Assembly (NCBI RefSeq): GCF_026213295.1 | Contig: NC_079423.1 | Location: 11,979,787 to 12,043,786 of the forward strand | Length of the DNA stretch: 64,000 nt | Origin: Gadus chalcogrammus | Lineage: Eukaryota; Chordata; Actinopteri; Gadiformes; Gadidae | Reading direction: 5' to 3' | Part shown: piece by piece, positions 38,891 to 50,221 of the stretch | How the letters are laid out: each line of letters starts with the position of its first letter | Numbering within the stretch: the stretch's first letter is position 1 | Position numbers and translations under genes: made by a program | Notes under the pieces: generated by a model | Databases searched by the model: none | What the model was told of the DNA's origin: nothing | The model's input: the letters and a program-made list of their open reading frames with translations, nothing else

Positions 38891-39418
38891 TTTCTTTTTC
38901 AACTCGAGCTCATTGACTCCGTGGCCTACCGTGGCGTACCGTGACCTGATGTTTACTGCCAACCGCTTTGGAGGATTTAAGCAACATACAAAAACTGACA
39001 ACGTCTCTCAAAACTATTTTTGTGAAACATGAGGACAGTATAGTGATACTGCCAGCAGGGAGCACCAGAGAGCTGAACCGACAGTTGTACATTTCTTAAA
39101 CTTTCACCAACACAAACACGCACGCTCACTTCAGATCATGGGAGGACGTCAAAAAATCACCACCCATTCTCTGACACTTTAACCGTTAACCTTGGTTCAA
39201 ACATTTAACATCACACGCACACGCAGTGTATTTCAGATAATTAATGAATTCAGATGTCACAATGATCGTTTACATGGATAAGGAGTCCTACTGAATCAAT
39301 TACTGCCGTTTATATCTAACTAATGATTGTTTTTGTAAAAGTGTAACGTCGAGCCTCAGCAGCTTTCTCACTCCTTATGTGCTACTGTATAAAACCTGGT
39401 TTTGCGCCTGCACTAATT

Positions 39419-39538
39419 GCTTACGGCCATACCACCCTGAACACGCCCGATCTCGTCTGATCTCGGAAGCTAAGCAGGGTCGGGCCTGGTTAGTACTTGG
39501 ATGGGAGACCGCCTGGGAATACCAGGTGCTGTAAGCTT
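39419..39538 (+). rRNA. 5S rRNA, unit 59
   Basis: Reads as the reference; -80 A. Confidence 0.96.
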
Positions 39539-40066
39539 TTTCTTTTTCAACTCGAGCTCATTGACTCCGTGGCCTACCGTGGCGTACCGTGACCTGATGT
39601 TTACTGCCAACCGCTTTGGAGGATTTAAGCAACATACAAAAACTGACAACGTCTCTCAAAACTATTTTTGTGAAACATGAGGACAGTATAGTGATACTGC
39701 CAGCAGGGAGCACCAGAGAGCTGAACCGACAGTTGTACATTTCTTAAACTTTCACCAACACAAACACGCACGCTCACTTCAGATCATGGGAGGACGTCAA
39801 AAAATCACCACCCATTCTCTGACACTTTAACCGTTAACCTTGGTTCAAACATTTAACATCACACGCACACGCAGTGTATTTCAGATAATTAATGAATTCA
39901 GATGTCACAATGATCGTTTACATGGATAAGGAGTCCTACTGAATCAATTACTGCCGTTTATATCTAACTAATGATTGTTTTTGTAAAAGTGTAACGTCGA
40001 GCCTCAGCAGCTTTCTCACTCCTTATGTGCTACTGTATAAAACCTGGTTTTGCGCCTGCACTAATT

Positions 40067-40186
40067 GCTTACGGCCATACCACCCTGAACACGCCCGATC
40101 TCGTCTGATCTCGGAAGCTAAGCAGGGTCGGGCCTGGTTAGTACTTGGATGGGAGACCGCCTGGGAATACCAGGTGCTGTAAGCTT
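40067..40186 (+). rRNA. 5S rRNA, unit 60
   Basis: Reads as the reference; -80 A. Confidence 0.96.
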
Positions 40187-40714
40187 TTTCTTTTTCAACT
40201 CGAGCTCATTGACTCCGTGGCCTACCGTGGCGTACCGTGACCTGATGTTTACTGCCAACCGCTTTGGAGGATTTAAGCAACATACAAAAACTGACAACGT
40301 CTCTCAAAACTATTTTTGTGAAACATGAGGACAGTATAGTGATACTGCCAGCAGGGAGCACCAGAGAGCTGAACCGACAGTTGTACATTTCTTAAACTTT
40401 CACCAACACAAACACGCACGCTCACTTCAGATCATGGGAGGACGTCAAAAAATCACCACCCATTCTCTGACACTTTAACCGTTAACCTTGGTTCAAACAT
40501 TTAACATCACACGCACACGCAGTGTATTTCAGATAATTAATGAATTCAGATGTCACAATGATCGTTTACATGGATAAGGAGTCCTACTGAATCAATTACT
40601 GCCGTTTATATCTAACTAATGATTGTTTTTGTAAAAGTGTAACGTCGAGCCTCAGCAGCTTTCTCACTCCTTATGTGCTACTGTATAAAACCTGGTTTTG
40701 CGCCTGCACTAATT

Positions 40715-40834
40715 GCTTACGGCCATACCACCCTGAACACGCCCGATCTCGTCTGATCTCGGAAGCTAAGCAGGGTCGGGCCTGGTTAGTACTTGGATGG
40801 GAGACCGCCTGGGAATACCAGGTGCTGTAAGCTT
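40715..40834 (+). rRNA. 5S rRNA, unit 61
   Basis: Reads as the reference; -80 A. Confidence 0.96.
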
Positions 40835-41362
40835 TTTCTTTTTCAACTCGAGCTCATTGACTCCGTGGCCTACCGTGGCGTACCGTGACCTGATGTTTAC
40901 TGCCAACCGCTTTGGAGGATTTAAGCAACATACAAAAACTGACAACGTCTCTCAAAACTATTTTTGTGAAACATGAGGACAGTATAGTGATACTGCCAGC
41001 AGGGAGCACCAGAGAGCTGAACCGACAGTTGTACATTTCTTAAACTTTCACCAACACAAACACGCACGCTCACTTCAGATCATGGGAGGACGTCAAAAAA
41101 TCACCACCCATTCTCTGACACTTTAACCGTTAACCTTGGTTCAAACATTTAACATCACACGCACACGCAGTGTATTTCAGATAATTAATGAATTCAGATG
41201 TCACAATGATCGTTTACATGGATAAGGAGTCCTACTGAATCAATTACTGCCGTTTATATCTAACTAATGATTGTTTTTGTAAGAGTGTAACGTCGAGCCT
41301 CAGCAGCTTTCTCACTCCTTATGTGCTACTGTATAAAACCTGGTTTTGCGCCTGCACTAATT

Positions 41363-41482
41363 GCTTACGGCCATACCACCCTGAACACGCCCGATCTCGT
41401 CTGATCTCGGAAGCTAAGCAGGGTCGGGCCTGGTTAGTACTTGGATGGGAGACCGCCTGGGAATACCAGGTGCTGTAAGCTT
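41363..41482 (+). rRNA. 5S rRNA, unit 62
   Basis: Reads as the reference; -80 G. Confidence 0.96.
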
Positions 41483-42010
41483 TTTCTTTTTCAACTCGAG
41501 CTCATTGACTCCGTGGCCTACCGTGGCGTACCGTGACCTGATGTTTACTGCCAACCGCTTTGGAGGATTTAAGCAACATACAAAAACTGACAACGTCTCT
41601 CAAAACTATTTTTGTGAAACATGAGGACAGTATAGTGATACTGCCAGCAGGGAGCACCAGAGAGCTGAACCGACAGTTGTACATTTCTTAAACTTTCACC
41701 AACACAAACACGCACGCTCACTTCAGATCATGGGAGGACGTCAAAAAATCACCACCCATTCTCTGACACTTTAACCGTTAACCTTGGTTCAAACATTTAA
41801 CATCACACGCACACGCAGTGTATTTCAGATAATTAATGAATTCAGATGTCACAATGATCGTTTACATGGATAAGGAGTCCTACTGAATCAATTACTGCCG
41901 TTTATATCTAACTAATGATTGTTTTTGTAAAAGTGTAACGTCGAGCCTCAGCAGCTTTCTCACTCCTTATGTGCTACTGTATAAAACCTGGTTTTGCGCC
42001 TGCACTAATT

Positions 42011-42130
42011 GCTTACGGCCATACCACCCTGAACACGCCCGATCTCGTCTGATCTCGGAAGCTAAGCAGGGTCGGGCCTGGTTAGTACTTGGATGGGAGA
42101 CCGCCTGGGAATACCAGGTGCTGTAAGCTT
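42011..42130 (+). rRNA. 5S rRNA, unit 63
   Basis: Reads as the reference; -80 A. Confidence 0.96.
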
Positions 42131-42658
42131 TTTCTTTTTCAACTCGAGCTCATTGACTCCGTGGCCTACCGTGGCGTACCGTGACCTGATGTTTACTGCC
42201 AACCGCTTTGGAGGATTTAAGCAACATACAAAAACTGACAACGTCTCTCAAAACTATTTTTGTGAAACATGAGGACAGTATAGTGATACTGCCAGCAGGG
42301 AGCACCAGAGAGCTGAACCGACAGTTGTACATTTCTTAAACTTTCACCAACACAAACACGCACGCTCACTTCAGATCATGGGAGGACGTCAAAAAATCAC
42401 CACCCATTCTCTGACACTTTAACCGTTAACCTTGGTTCAAACATTTAACATCACACGCACACGCAGTGTATTTCAGATAATTAATGAATTCAGATGTCAC
42501 AATGATCGTTTACATGGATAAGGAGTCCTACTGAATCAATTACTGCCGTTTATATCTAACTAATGATTGTTTTTGTAAGAGTGTAACGTCGAGCCTCAGC
42601 AGCTTTCTCACTCCTTATGTGCTACTGTATAAAACCTGGTTTTGCGCCTGCACTAATT

Positions 42659-42778
42659 GCTTACGGCCATACCACCCTGAACACGCCCGATCTCGTCTGA
42701 TCTCGGAAGCTAAGCAGGGTCGGGCCTGGTTAGTACTTGGATGGGAGACCGCCTGGGAATACCAGGTGCTGTAAGCTT
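42659..42778 (+). rRNA. 5S rRNA, unit 64
   Basis: Reads as the reference; -80 G. Confidence 0.96.
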
Positions 42779-43306
42779 TTTCTTTTTCAACTCGAGCTCA
42801 TTGACTCCGTGGCCTACCGTGGCGTACCGTGACCTGATGTTTACTGCCAACCGCTTTGGAGGATTTAAGCAACATACAAAAACTGACAACGTCTCTCAAA
42901 ACTATTTTTGTGAAACATGAGGACAGTATAGTGATACTGCCAGCAGGGAGCACCAGAGAGCTGAACCGACAGTTGTACATTTCTTAAACTTTCACCAACA
43001 CAAACACGCACGCTCACTTCAGATCATGGGAGGACGTCAAAAAATCACCACCCATTCTCTGACACTTTAACCGTTAACCTTGGTTCAAACATTTAACATC
43101 ACACGCACACGCAGTGTATTTCAGATAATTAATGAATTCAGATGTCACAATGATCGTTTACATGGATAAGGAGTCCTACTGAATCAATTACTGCCGTTTA
43201 TATCTAACTAATGATTGTTTTTGTAAAAGTGTAACGTCGAGCCTCAGCAGCTTTCTCACTCCTTATGTGCTACTGTATAAAACCTGGTTTTGCGCCTGCA
43301 CTAATT

Positions 43307-43426
43307 GCTTACGGCCATACCACCCTGAACACGCCCGATCTCGTCTGATCTCGGAAGCTAAGCAGGGTCGGGCCTGGTTAGTACTTGGATGGGAGACCGC
43401 CTGGGAATACCAGGTGCTGTAAGCTT
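43307..43426 (+). rRNA. 5S rRNA, unit 65
   Basis: Reads as the reference; -80 A. Confidence 0.96.
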
Positions 43427-43954
43427 TTTCTTTTTCAACTCGAGCTCATTGACTCCGTGGCCTACCGTGGCGTACCGTGACCTGATGTTTACTGCCAACC
43501 GCTTTGGAGGATTTAAGCAACATACAAAAACTGACAACGTCTCTCAAAACTATTTTTGTGAAACATGAGGACAGTATAGTGATACTGCCAGCAGGGAGCA
43601 CCAGAGAGCTGAACCGACAGTTGTACATTTCTTAAACTTTCACCAACACAAACACGCACGCTCACTTCAGATCATGGGAGGACGTCAAAAAATCACCACC
43701 CATTCTCTGACACTTTAACCGTTAACCTTGGTTCAAACATTTAACATCACACGCACACGCAGTGTATTTCAGATAATTAATGAATTCAGATGTCACAATG
43801 ATCGTTTACATGGATAAGGAGTCCTACTGAATCAATTACTGCCGTTTATATCTAACTAATGATTGTTTTTGTAAAAGTGTAACGTCGAGCCTCAGCAGCT
43901 TTCTCACTCCTTATGTGCTACTGTATAAAACCTGGTTTTGCGCCTGCACTAATT

Positions 43955-44074
43955 GCTTACGGCCATACCACCCTGAACACGCCCGATCTCGTCTGATCTC
44001 GGAAGCTAAGCAGGGTCGGGCCTGGTTAGTACTTGGATGGGAGACCGCCTGGGAATACCAGGTGCTGTAAGCTT
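43955..44074 (+). rRNA. 5S rRNA, unit 66
   Basis: Reads as the reference; -80 A. Confidence 0.96.
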
Positions 44075-44602
44075 TTTCTTTTTCAACTCGAGCTCATTGA
44101 CTCCGTGGCCTACCGTGGCGTACCGTGACCTGATGTTTACTGCCAACCGCTTTGGAGGATTTAAGCAACATACAAAAACTGACAACGTCTCTCAAAACTA
44201 TTTTTGTGAAACATGAGGACAGTATAGTGATACTGCCAGCAGGGAGCACCAGAGAGCTGAACCGACAGTTGTACATTTCTTAAACTTTCACCAACACAAA
44301 CACGCACGCTCACTTCAGATCATGGGAGGACGTCAAAAAATCACCACCCATTCTCTGACACTTTAACCGTTAACCTTGGTTCAAACATTTAACATCACAC
44401 GCACACGCAGTGTATTTCAGATAATTAATGAATTCAGATGTCACAATGATCGTTTACATGGATAAGGAGTCCTACTGAATCAATTACTGCCGTTTATATC
44501 TAACTAATGATTGTTTTTGTAAGAGTGTAACGTCGAGCCTCAGCAGCTTTCTCACTCCTTATGTGCTACTGTATAAAACCTGGTTTTGCGCCTGCACTAA
44601 TT

Positions 44603-44698
44603 GCTTACGGCCATACCACCCTGAACACGCCCGATCTCGTCTGATCTCGGAAGCTAAGCAGGGTCGGGCCTGGTTAGTACTTGGATGGGAGACCGCCT
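44603..44698 (+). rRNA. 5S rRNA, unit 67 (3' end in assembly gap)
   Basis: Bases +1 to +96 are as the reference; the last 24 nt fall in the N gap; -80 G. Confidence 0.93.
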
Positions 44699-44798
44699 NN
44701 NNNNNNNNNNNNNNNNNNNNNNNNNNNNNNNNNNNNNNNNNNNNNNNNNNNNNNNNNNNNNNNNNNNNNNNNNNNNNNNNNNNNNNNNNNNNNNNNNN
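44699..44798. other. Assembly gap (100 N)
   Basis: Exactly 100 N. A simple continuation of one unit would need about 73-83 bp here, so the run is a placeholder. It separates the uniform array (left) from the diverged array (right), so a larger missing or misjoined piece is possible. Confidence 0.95.
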
Positions 44799-45269
44799 TG
44801 TTTACTGCCAACCGCTTTGGAGGATTTAAGCAACATACAAAAACTGACAACGTCTCTCAAAACTATTTTTGTGAAACATGAGGACAGTATAGTGATACTG
44901 CCAGCAGGGAGCAACAGAGAGCTGAACCGACAGTTGTACATTTCTAAAACTTTCACCAACACAAACACGCACGCTCACTTCAGATCATGGGAGGACGTCA
45001 AAAAATCACCACCCATTCTCTGACACTTTAACCGTTAACCTTGGTTCAAACATTTAACATCACACGCACACGCAGTGTTTTTCAGATAATTAATGAATTC
45101 AGATGTCACAATGATGGTTTACATGGATAAGGAGTCCTACTGAATCAATTACTGCCGTTATATCTTAACTAATGATTGTTTTTGTAAGAGTGTAACGTCG
45201 AGCCTCAGCAGCTTTCTCACTCCTTATGTGCTACTGTATAAAACCTGGTTTTTGCGCCTGGCACTAATT

Positions 45270-45390
45270 GCTTACGGCCATACCCACCCTGAACACGCCT
45301 GATCTCGTCTGATCTCGGAAGCTAAGCAGGGTCGGTCCTGGTTAGTACTTGGATGGGAGACCGCCTGGGAATACCAGGTGCTGTAAGCTT
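45270..45390 (+). rRNA. 5S rRNA, unit 68 (121 nt, diverged)
   Basis: Extra C near +15, C to T at +30, G to T at +66. Upstream sequence also has small insertions (tttttgcgcctggc). May be a pseudogene or carry sequencing errors. Confidence 0.8.
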
Positions 45391-45921
45391 TTTCTTTTTC
45401 AACTCGAGCTCATTGACTCCGTGGCGTACCGTGACCTGATGTTTACTCTGCCAACCGCTTTGGAGGATTTAAGCAACATACAAAAACTGACAACGTCTCT
45501 CAAAACTATTTTTGTGAAACATGAGGACAGTATAGTGATACTGCCAGCAGGGAGCAACAGAAGAGCTGAACCGACAGTTGTACATTTCTTAAACTTTTCA
45601 CCAACACAAACACGCACGCTCACTTCAGATCATGGGAGGACGTCAAAAAATCACCACCCATTCTCTGACACTTTAACCGTTAACCTTGGTTCAACATTTA
45701 ACATCACACGCACACGCAGTGTTTTTCAGATAATTAATGAATTCAGATGTCACAATGATGGTTTACATGGATAAGGAGTCCTACTGAATCAATTACTGCC
45801 GTTTATATCTAACCTAATGATTGTTTTTTGTAAGAGTGTAACGTCGAGCCTGCAGCAGCTTCTCAGTCACGGGTCCTTAGGGTGCTACTGTATAAAACCT
45901 GGTTTTGCGCCTGCACTAATT

Positions 45922-46055
45922 GCTTACAGGCCCATACCAGCCCTGCTCCACGCCCTGATCGGTCTGTGTGATCTCGGGACGCTAAGCGAGGGTCGGGCCT
46001 GGTTAGTTTGACTATGGATGGAGACCGCCTGGGAATACCAGGTGCTGTTAAGCTT
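45922..46055 (+). pseudogene. Badly corrupted 5S rRNA copy, unit 69
   Basis: About 134 nt instead of 120, with a dozen small insertions and changes throughout (for example tacaggccc, ccagccctgctcc, gctaagcgaggg, gttagtttgacta). The A box is broken and the C box has lost a G. The clustering of indels next to an N gap suggests low consensus quality, but real decay cannot be excluded. Confidence 0.75.
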
Positions 46056-46573
46056 TTCTTTTTCAACTCGAGCTCATTGACTCCGTGGCGTACCGTGACC
46101 TGATGTTTACTGCCAATCGCTTTGGAGGATTTAAGCAACATACAAAACTGACAACGTCTCTCAAAACTATTTTTGTGAAACATGAGGACAGTATAGTGTT
46201 ACTGCCAGCAGGGAGCACCAGAGAGCTGAACCGACAGTTTGTACATTTCTAAACTTTCACCAACACAAACACGCACAGCTCACTTCAGATCATGGGAGGA
46301 CGTCAAAAAAATCACCACCCATGTCTCTGACACTTTAACCGTTAACTTGGTTCAAACATTTAACATCACACGCACACGCAGTGTTTTTTCAGATAATTAA
46401 TGAATTCAGATGTCACAATGATGGTTTACATGGATAAGGAGTCCTACTGAATCAATTACTGCCGTTTATATCTAACTAATGATGTTTTTGTAAGAGTGTA
46501 ACGTCGAGCCTCAGCAGCTTTCTCACTCCTTATGTGCTACTGTATAAAACATGGTTTTGCGCCTGCACTAATT

Positions 46574-46693
46574 GCTTACGGCAATACCACCCTGAACACG
46601 CCTGATCTCGTCTGATCTCGGAAGCTAAGCAGGGTCGGGCCTGGTTAGTACTTGGATGGGAGACCGCCTGGGAATACCAGGTGCTGTAAGCTT
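46574..46693 (+). rRNA. 5S rRNA, unit 70 (diverged)
   Basis: C to A at +10 and C to T at +30. Promoter boxes intact. T-run interrupted by an A. Confidence 0.88.
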
Positions 46694-47211
46694 TATCTTT
46701 TTCAACTCGAGCTCATTGACTCCGTGGCGTACCGTGACCTGATGTTTACTGCCAACCGCTTTGGAGGATTTAAGCAACATACAAAAACTGACAACGTCTC
46801 TCAAAACTATTTTTGTGAAACATGAGGATAGTATAGTGATACTGCCAGCAGGGAGCACCAGAGAGCTGAACCGACAGTTGTACATTTCTTAAACTTTCAC
46901 CAACACAAACACGCACGCTCACTTCAGATCATGGGAGGACGTCAAAAAATCACCACCCATTCTCTGACACTTTAACCGTTAACCTTGGTTCAAACATTAA
47001 CATCACACGCACACGCAGTGTATTTCAGATAATTAATGAATTCAGATGTCACAATGATCGTTTACATGGATAAGGAGTCCTACTGAATCAATTACTGCCG
47101 TTTATATCTAACTAATGATTGTTTTTGTAAAAGTGTAACGTCGAGCCTCAGCAGCTTTTCTCACTCCTTATGTGCTACTGTATAAAACCTGGTTTTGCGC
47201 CTGCACTAATT

Positions 47212-47331
47212 GCTTATGGCCATACAACCCTGAACACGCCCGATCTCGTCTGATCTCGGAAGTTAAGCAGGGTCGGTCCTGGTTAGTACTTGGATGGGAG
47301 ACCGCCTGGGAATACCAGGTGCTGTAAGCTT
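47212..47331 (+). rRNA. 5S rRNA, unit 71 (diverged)
   Basis: C to T at +6 and C to A at +15, then C to T at +52 inside the A box and G to T at +66. Its spacer has a net deletion of about 70 bp near 47600. Confidence 0.85.
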
Positions 47332-47580
47332 TTTCTTTTCAACTCGAGCTCATTGACTCCTTGGCCTACCGTGGCGTACCGTGACCTGATGTTTACTGCC
47401 AACAGCTTTGGAGGATTTAAGCAACATACAAAAACTGACAACGTCTCTCAAACTATTTTTGTGAAACATGAGGACAGTATAGTGATACTGCCAGCAGGGA
47501 GCACCAGAGAGCTGAACCGACAGTTGTACATTTCTTAAACTTTCACCAACGCAAACACGCACGCTCACTTCAGATCATGG

Positions 47581-47630
47581 GAGGACATCAAAAAATCACA
47601 TACCCTGCAGATAATTAATGAATTCAGATG
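47581..47630 (+). other. Spacer deletion in unit 71
   Basis: After aaaaaatcac the usual run of some 75 bp, with the ggttcaaacattt and cacgcacacgcag stretches, is missing and replaced by a few bases (ataccctg) before cagataatt. The distance between flanking 5S starts is 579 instead of 648. Confidence 0.85.
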
Positions 47631-47790
47631 TCACAATGATCGTTTACATGGATAAGGAGTCCTACTGAATCAATTACTGCCGTTTATATCTAACTAATGA
47701 TGTTTTTGTAAAGTGTAACGTCGAGCCTCAGCAGCTTTCTCACTCCTTATGTGCTACTGTATAAAACCTGGTTTTGTGCCTGCACTATTT

Positions 47791-47910
47791 GCTTACGGCC
47801 ATACCACCCTGAACATGCCCGATCTCGTCTGATCTCGGAAGCTAAGCAGGGTCGGAACTGGTTAGTACTTGGGTGGGAGACCGTCTGGGAATACCAGGTG
47901 CTGTAAGCAT
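47791..47910 (+). rRNA. 5S rRNA, unit 72 (diverged)
   Basis: C to T at +26, changes at +66 and +67, and two changes in the C box (ttgggtggga, accgtctggg). The 3' end reads gcat. Its variants in the C box and flanks recur in the copy at 59564. Confidence 0.85.
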
Positions 47911-48437
47911 TTTCTTTTTCAACTCGAGCTCATTGACTCCGTGGCCTACCGTGGCGTACCGTGACCTGATGTTTACTGCCAACCGCTTTGGAGGATTTAA
48001 GCAACATACAAAAACTGACAACGTCTCTCAAAACTATTTTTGTGAAACATGAGGACAGTATAGTGATACTGCCAGCAGGGAGCACCAGAGAGCTGAACCG
48101 ACAGTTGTACAGTTCTTAAACTTTCACCAACACAAACACGCACGCTCACTTCAGATCATGGGAGGACGTCAAAAATCACCACCCATTCTCTGACACTTTA
48201 ACCGTTAACCTTGGTTCAAACATTTAACATCACACGCACACGCAGTGTGTTTCAGATAATTAATGAATTCAGATGTCACAATGATCGTTTACATGGATAA
48301 GGAGTCCTACTGAATCAATTACTGCCGTTTATATCTAACTAATGATTGTTTTTGTAAGAGTGTAACGTCGAGCCTCAGCAGCTTTCTCACTCCTTATGTG
48401 CTACTGTATAAAACCTGGTTTTGCGCCTGCACTAATA

Positions 48438-48557
48438 GCTTACGGCCATACCACCCTGAACACGCCAGATCTCGTCTGATCTCGGAAGCTAAGCAGGGTC
48501 GGGCCTCATTAGTACTTGGATGGGAGACCGCCTGGGAATACCAGGTGCTGTAAGCTT
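48438..48557 (+). rRNA. 5S rRNA, unit 73 (diverged)
   Basis: C to A at +30 and cctcatt in place of cctggtt over the intermediate element. Flanks shared with the copy at 60212. Confidence 0.85.
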
Positions 48558-49077
48558 TTCCTTTTTCAACTCGAGCTCATTGCCTCCGTGGCCTACTGTT
48601 ACCTACCGTGACCTGATGTTTACTGCCAACCGCTTTGGAGGATTTAAGCAACATACAAAGACTGACAACGTCTCTCAAAACTATTTTTGTGAAACATGAG
48701 GACAGTATAGTGATACTGCCAGCAGGGAGCACCAGAGAGCTGAAACGACAGTTGTACATTTCTTAAACTTTCACCAACACAAACACGCACGCTCACTTCA
48801 GATCATGGGAGGACGTCAAAAAATCACCACCCATTCTCTGACACTTTAACCGTTAACCTTGGTTCAAACAATTAACATCACACGCACACGCAGTGTATTT
48901 CAGATAATTAATGAATTCAGATGTCACAATGATCGTTTACATGGATAAGGAGTCCTACTGAATCAATTACTGCCGTTTATATCTAACTAATGATTTTTTT
49001 TCTAAAAGTGTAACGTCGAGCCTCAGCAGCTTTCTCACTCCTACTGTATAAAACCTGGTTTTGCGCCTGCACTAATT

Positions 49078-49196
49078 GCTTACGGCCATACCACCCTGAA
49101 CAAGCCCGATCTCGTCTGATCTCGGCAGCTAAGCAGGGTCGGGCCTGGTTAGTACTTGGATGGGAGACCGCCTGGGAATACCAGTGCTGTAAGATT
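49078..49196 (+). rRNA. 5S rRNA, unit 74 (119 nt, diverged)
   Basis: C to A at +26, A to C at +49, one G lost near +109 (ccagtgctg), 3' end gatt. An 8-bp deletion upstream (cactcctactgtataaaa) leaves the TATA-like box intact. Matches the copy at 60852 in most of these. Confidence 0.85.
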
Positions 49197-49714
49197 TTTC
49201 TTTTTCAACTCGAGCTCATTGACTCCGTGGCGTACCGTGACCTGATGTTTACTGCCAACCGCTTTGGAGGATTTAAGCAACATACAAAAACTGACAACGT
49301 CTCTCAAAACTATTTTTGTGAAACATGAGGACAGTATAGTGATACTGCCAGCAGGGAGCACCAGAGAGCTGAACCGACAGTTGTACATTTCTTAAACTTT
49401 CACCAACACAAACACGCACGCTCACTTCAGATCATGGGAGGACGTCAAAAAATCACCACCCATTCTCTGACACTTTAACCGTTAACCTTGGTTCAAACAT
49501 TTAACATCACACGCTCACGCAGTGTATTTCAGATAATTAATGAATTCAGATGTCACAATGATCGTTTACATGGATAAGGAGTCCTACTGAATCAATTACT
49601 GCCGTTTATATCTAACTAATGATTGTTTTTGTAAAAGTGTAACGTCAAGCCTCAGCAGCTTTCTCACTCCTTATGTGCTACTGTATAAAACCTGGTTTTG
49701 CGCCTGCACTAATT

Positions 49715-49806
49715 GCTTACGGCCATACCACCCTGAACATGCCCGATCTCGTCTGATCTCGGAAGCTAAGCAGGGTCGGGCCTGGTTAGTACTTGGATGG
49801 GAGACC
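49715..49806 (+). pseudogene. 5S rRNA, unit 75, cut at +92 by an insertion
   Basis: Bases +1 to +92 with a normal upstream region, then the insert that includes RRP15-like sequence. The C box is cut before its last five bases and the 3' strand of helix I is gone, so it should not give a working 5S RNA. Confidence 0.88.
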
Positions 49807-50124
49807 TCCTCAGAAGCCCAGGTTGCTGTAAGTAGTGAGGAGATGAATGATATGGATGATGATGACGATGATGAGGAGGAAGAAGCTGAGGATGATGCTG
49901 ATGATAAAGAGGACATTAAAGTTAGTGACGGAGATGAGGCAGACGATGAAGATAAAGGAATTGAGGAGGTTGACGGAGAACCCACTAACCTTAACGCTGG
50001 GTGGGCAGATGCAATGGCTAAGATTCTGCAGAAGAAAAACCCCAGCGAGCAAACCAACGATACTGGTGAAGAGCAAGGAGTTGGACATGATGAAGGTGAA
50101 GGAGAAACAAGAAAAAAAAAAAAA
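49807..50124 (+). pseudogene. RRP15-like coding fragment inserted in a 5S gene (retro-copy)
   Basis: About 318 bp ending in a run of 13 A. It encodes a long acidic stretch (D and E rich), then NAGWADAMAKILQKK, then in the next reading frame SKPTILVKSKEL and a lysine-rich tail. This order matches the middle of RRP15, a nucleolar protein of large-subunit rRNA processing, from my knowledge of the vertebrate protein. One extra A in the run around 50033-50040 shifts the frame, so the copy is broken. Both ends of RRP15 are missing. The A-run and the lack of introns point to reverse transcription. It is flanked by a 69-bp direct repeat of 5S sequence (+24 to +92 on both sides). Confidence 0.75.
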
Positions 50125-50221
50125 CACGCCGGATCTCGTCTGATCTCGGAAGCTAAGCAGGGTCGGGCCTGGGTAGTACTTGGATGGGAGACCGCCTGGG
50201 AATACCAGGTGCTGTAAGCTT
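50125..50221 (+). pseudogene. 5S rRNA, unit 76, 5'-truncated (+24 to +120)
   Basis: Resumes directly after the A-run. It keeps the whole internal control region but lacks +1 to +23 and the upstream TATA-like box. C to G at +30 and one change in the intermediate element (ctgggtag). Confidence 0.88.

Larger units (their letters stand above)
23580..44698 (+). repeat. 5S rDNA tandem array, segment 3 (units 35-67)
   Basis: The most uniform part of the window: 33 consecutive 648-bp units whose only variation I could see is the -80 A/G marker and one +146 A/C change. It runs without a visible indel right up to the N gap, where the last 5S gene is cut at +96. Confidence 0.97.
47700..49740 (+). repeat. 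Duplicated block of array units, copy 1
   Basis: The 5S genes at 47791, 48438 and 49078 and their flanks share rare variants with those at 59564, 60212 and 60852. The offset is 11,773-11,774 bp throughout. The next unit (49715) also shares gtaacgtcaagcc with 61490. Confidence 0.85.

Noticed and set aside
1..44698. CRISPR array or satellite DNA as an explanation of the repeats
   Set aside because: The 648-bp period and the full 5S gene with pol III signals in each unit explain the repeat completely.
44563..44829. Reading frames running across the N gap
   Set aside because: They exist only because unknown bases contain no stop.
49810..50127. Serine- and isoleucine-rich minus-strand frames opposite the acidic RRP15-like stretch
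   Set aside because: Mirror frames of GAT/GAA-rich coding sequence; the plus strand has the recognisable protein.
49715..50221. 5S-derived SINE (SINE3-like) as the source of the split 5S copies
   Set aside because: Both flanks continue in exact array phase with the upstream spacer and terminator, and I see no SINE body or LINE-like tail beyond the A-run.
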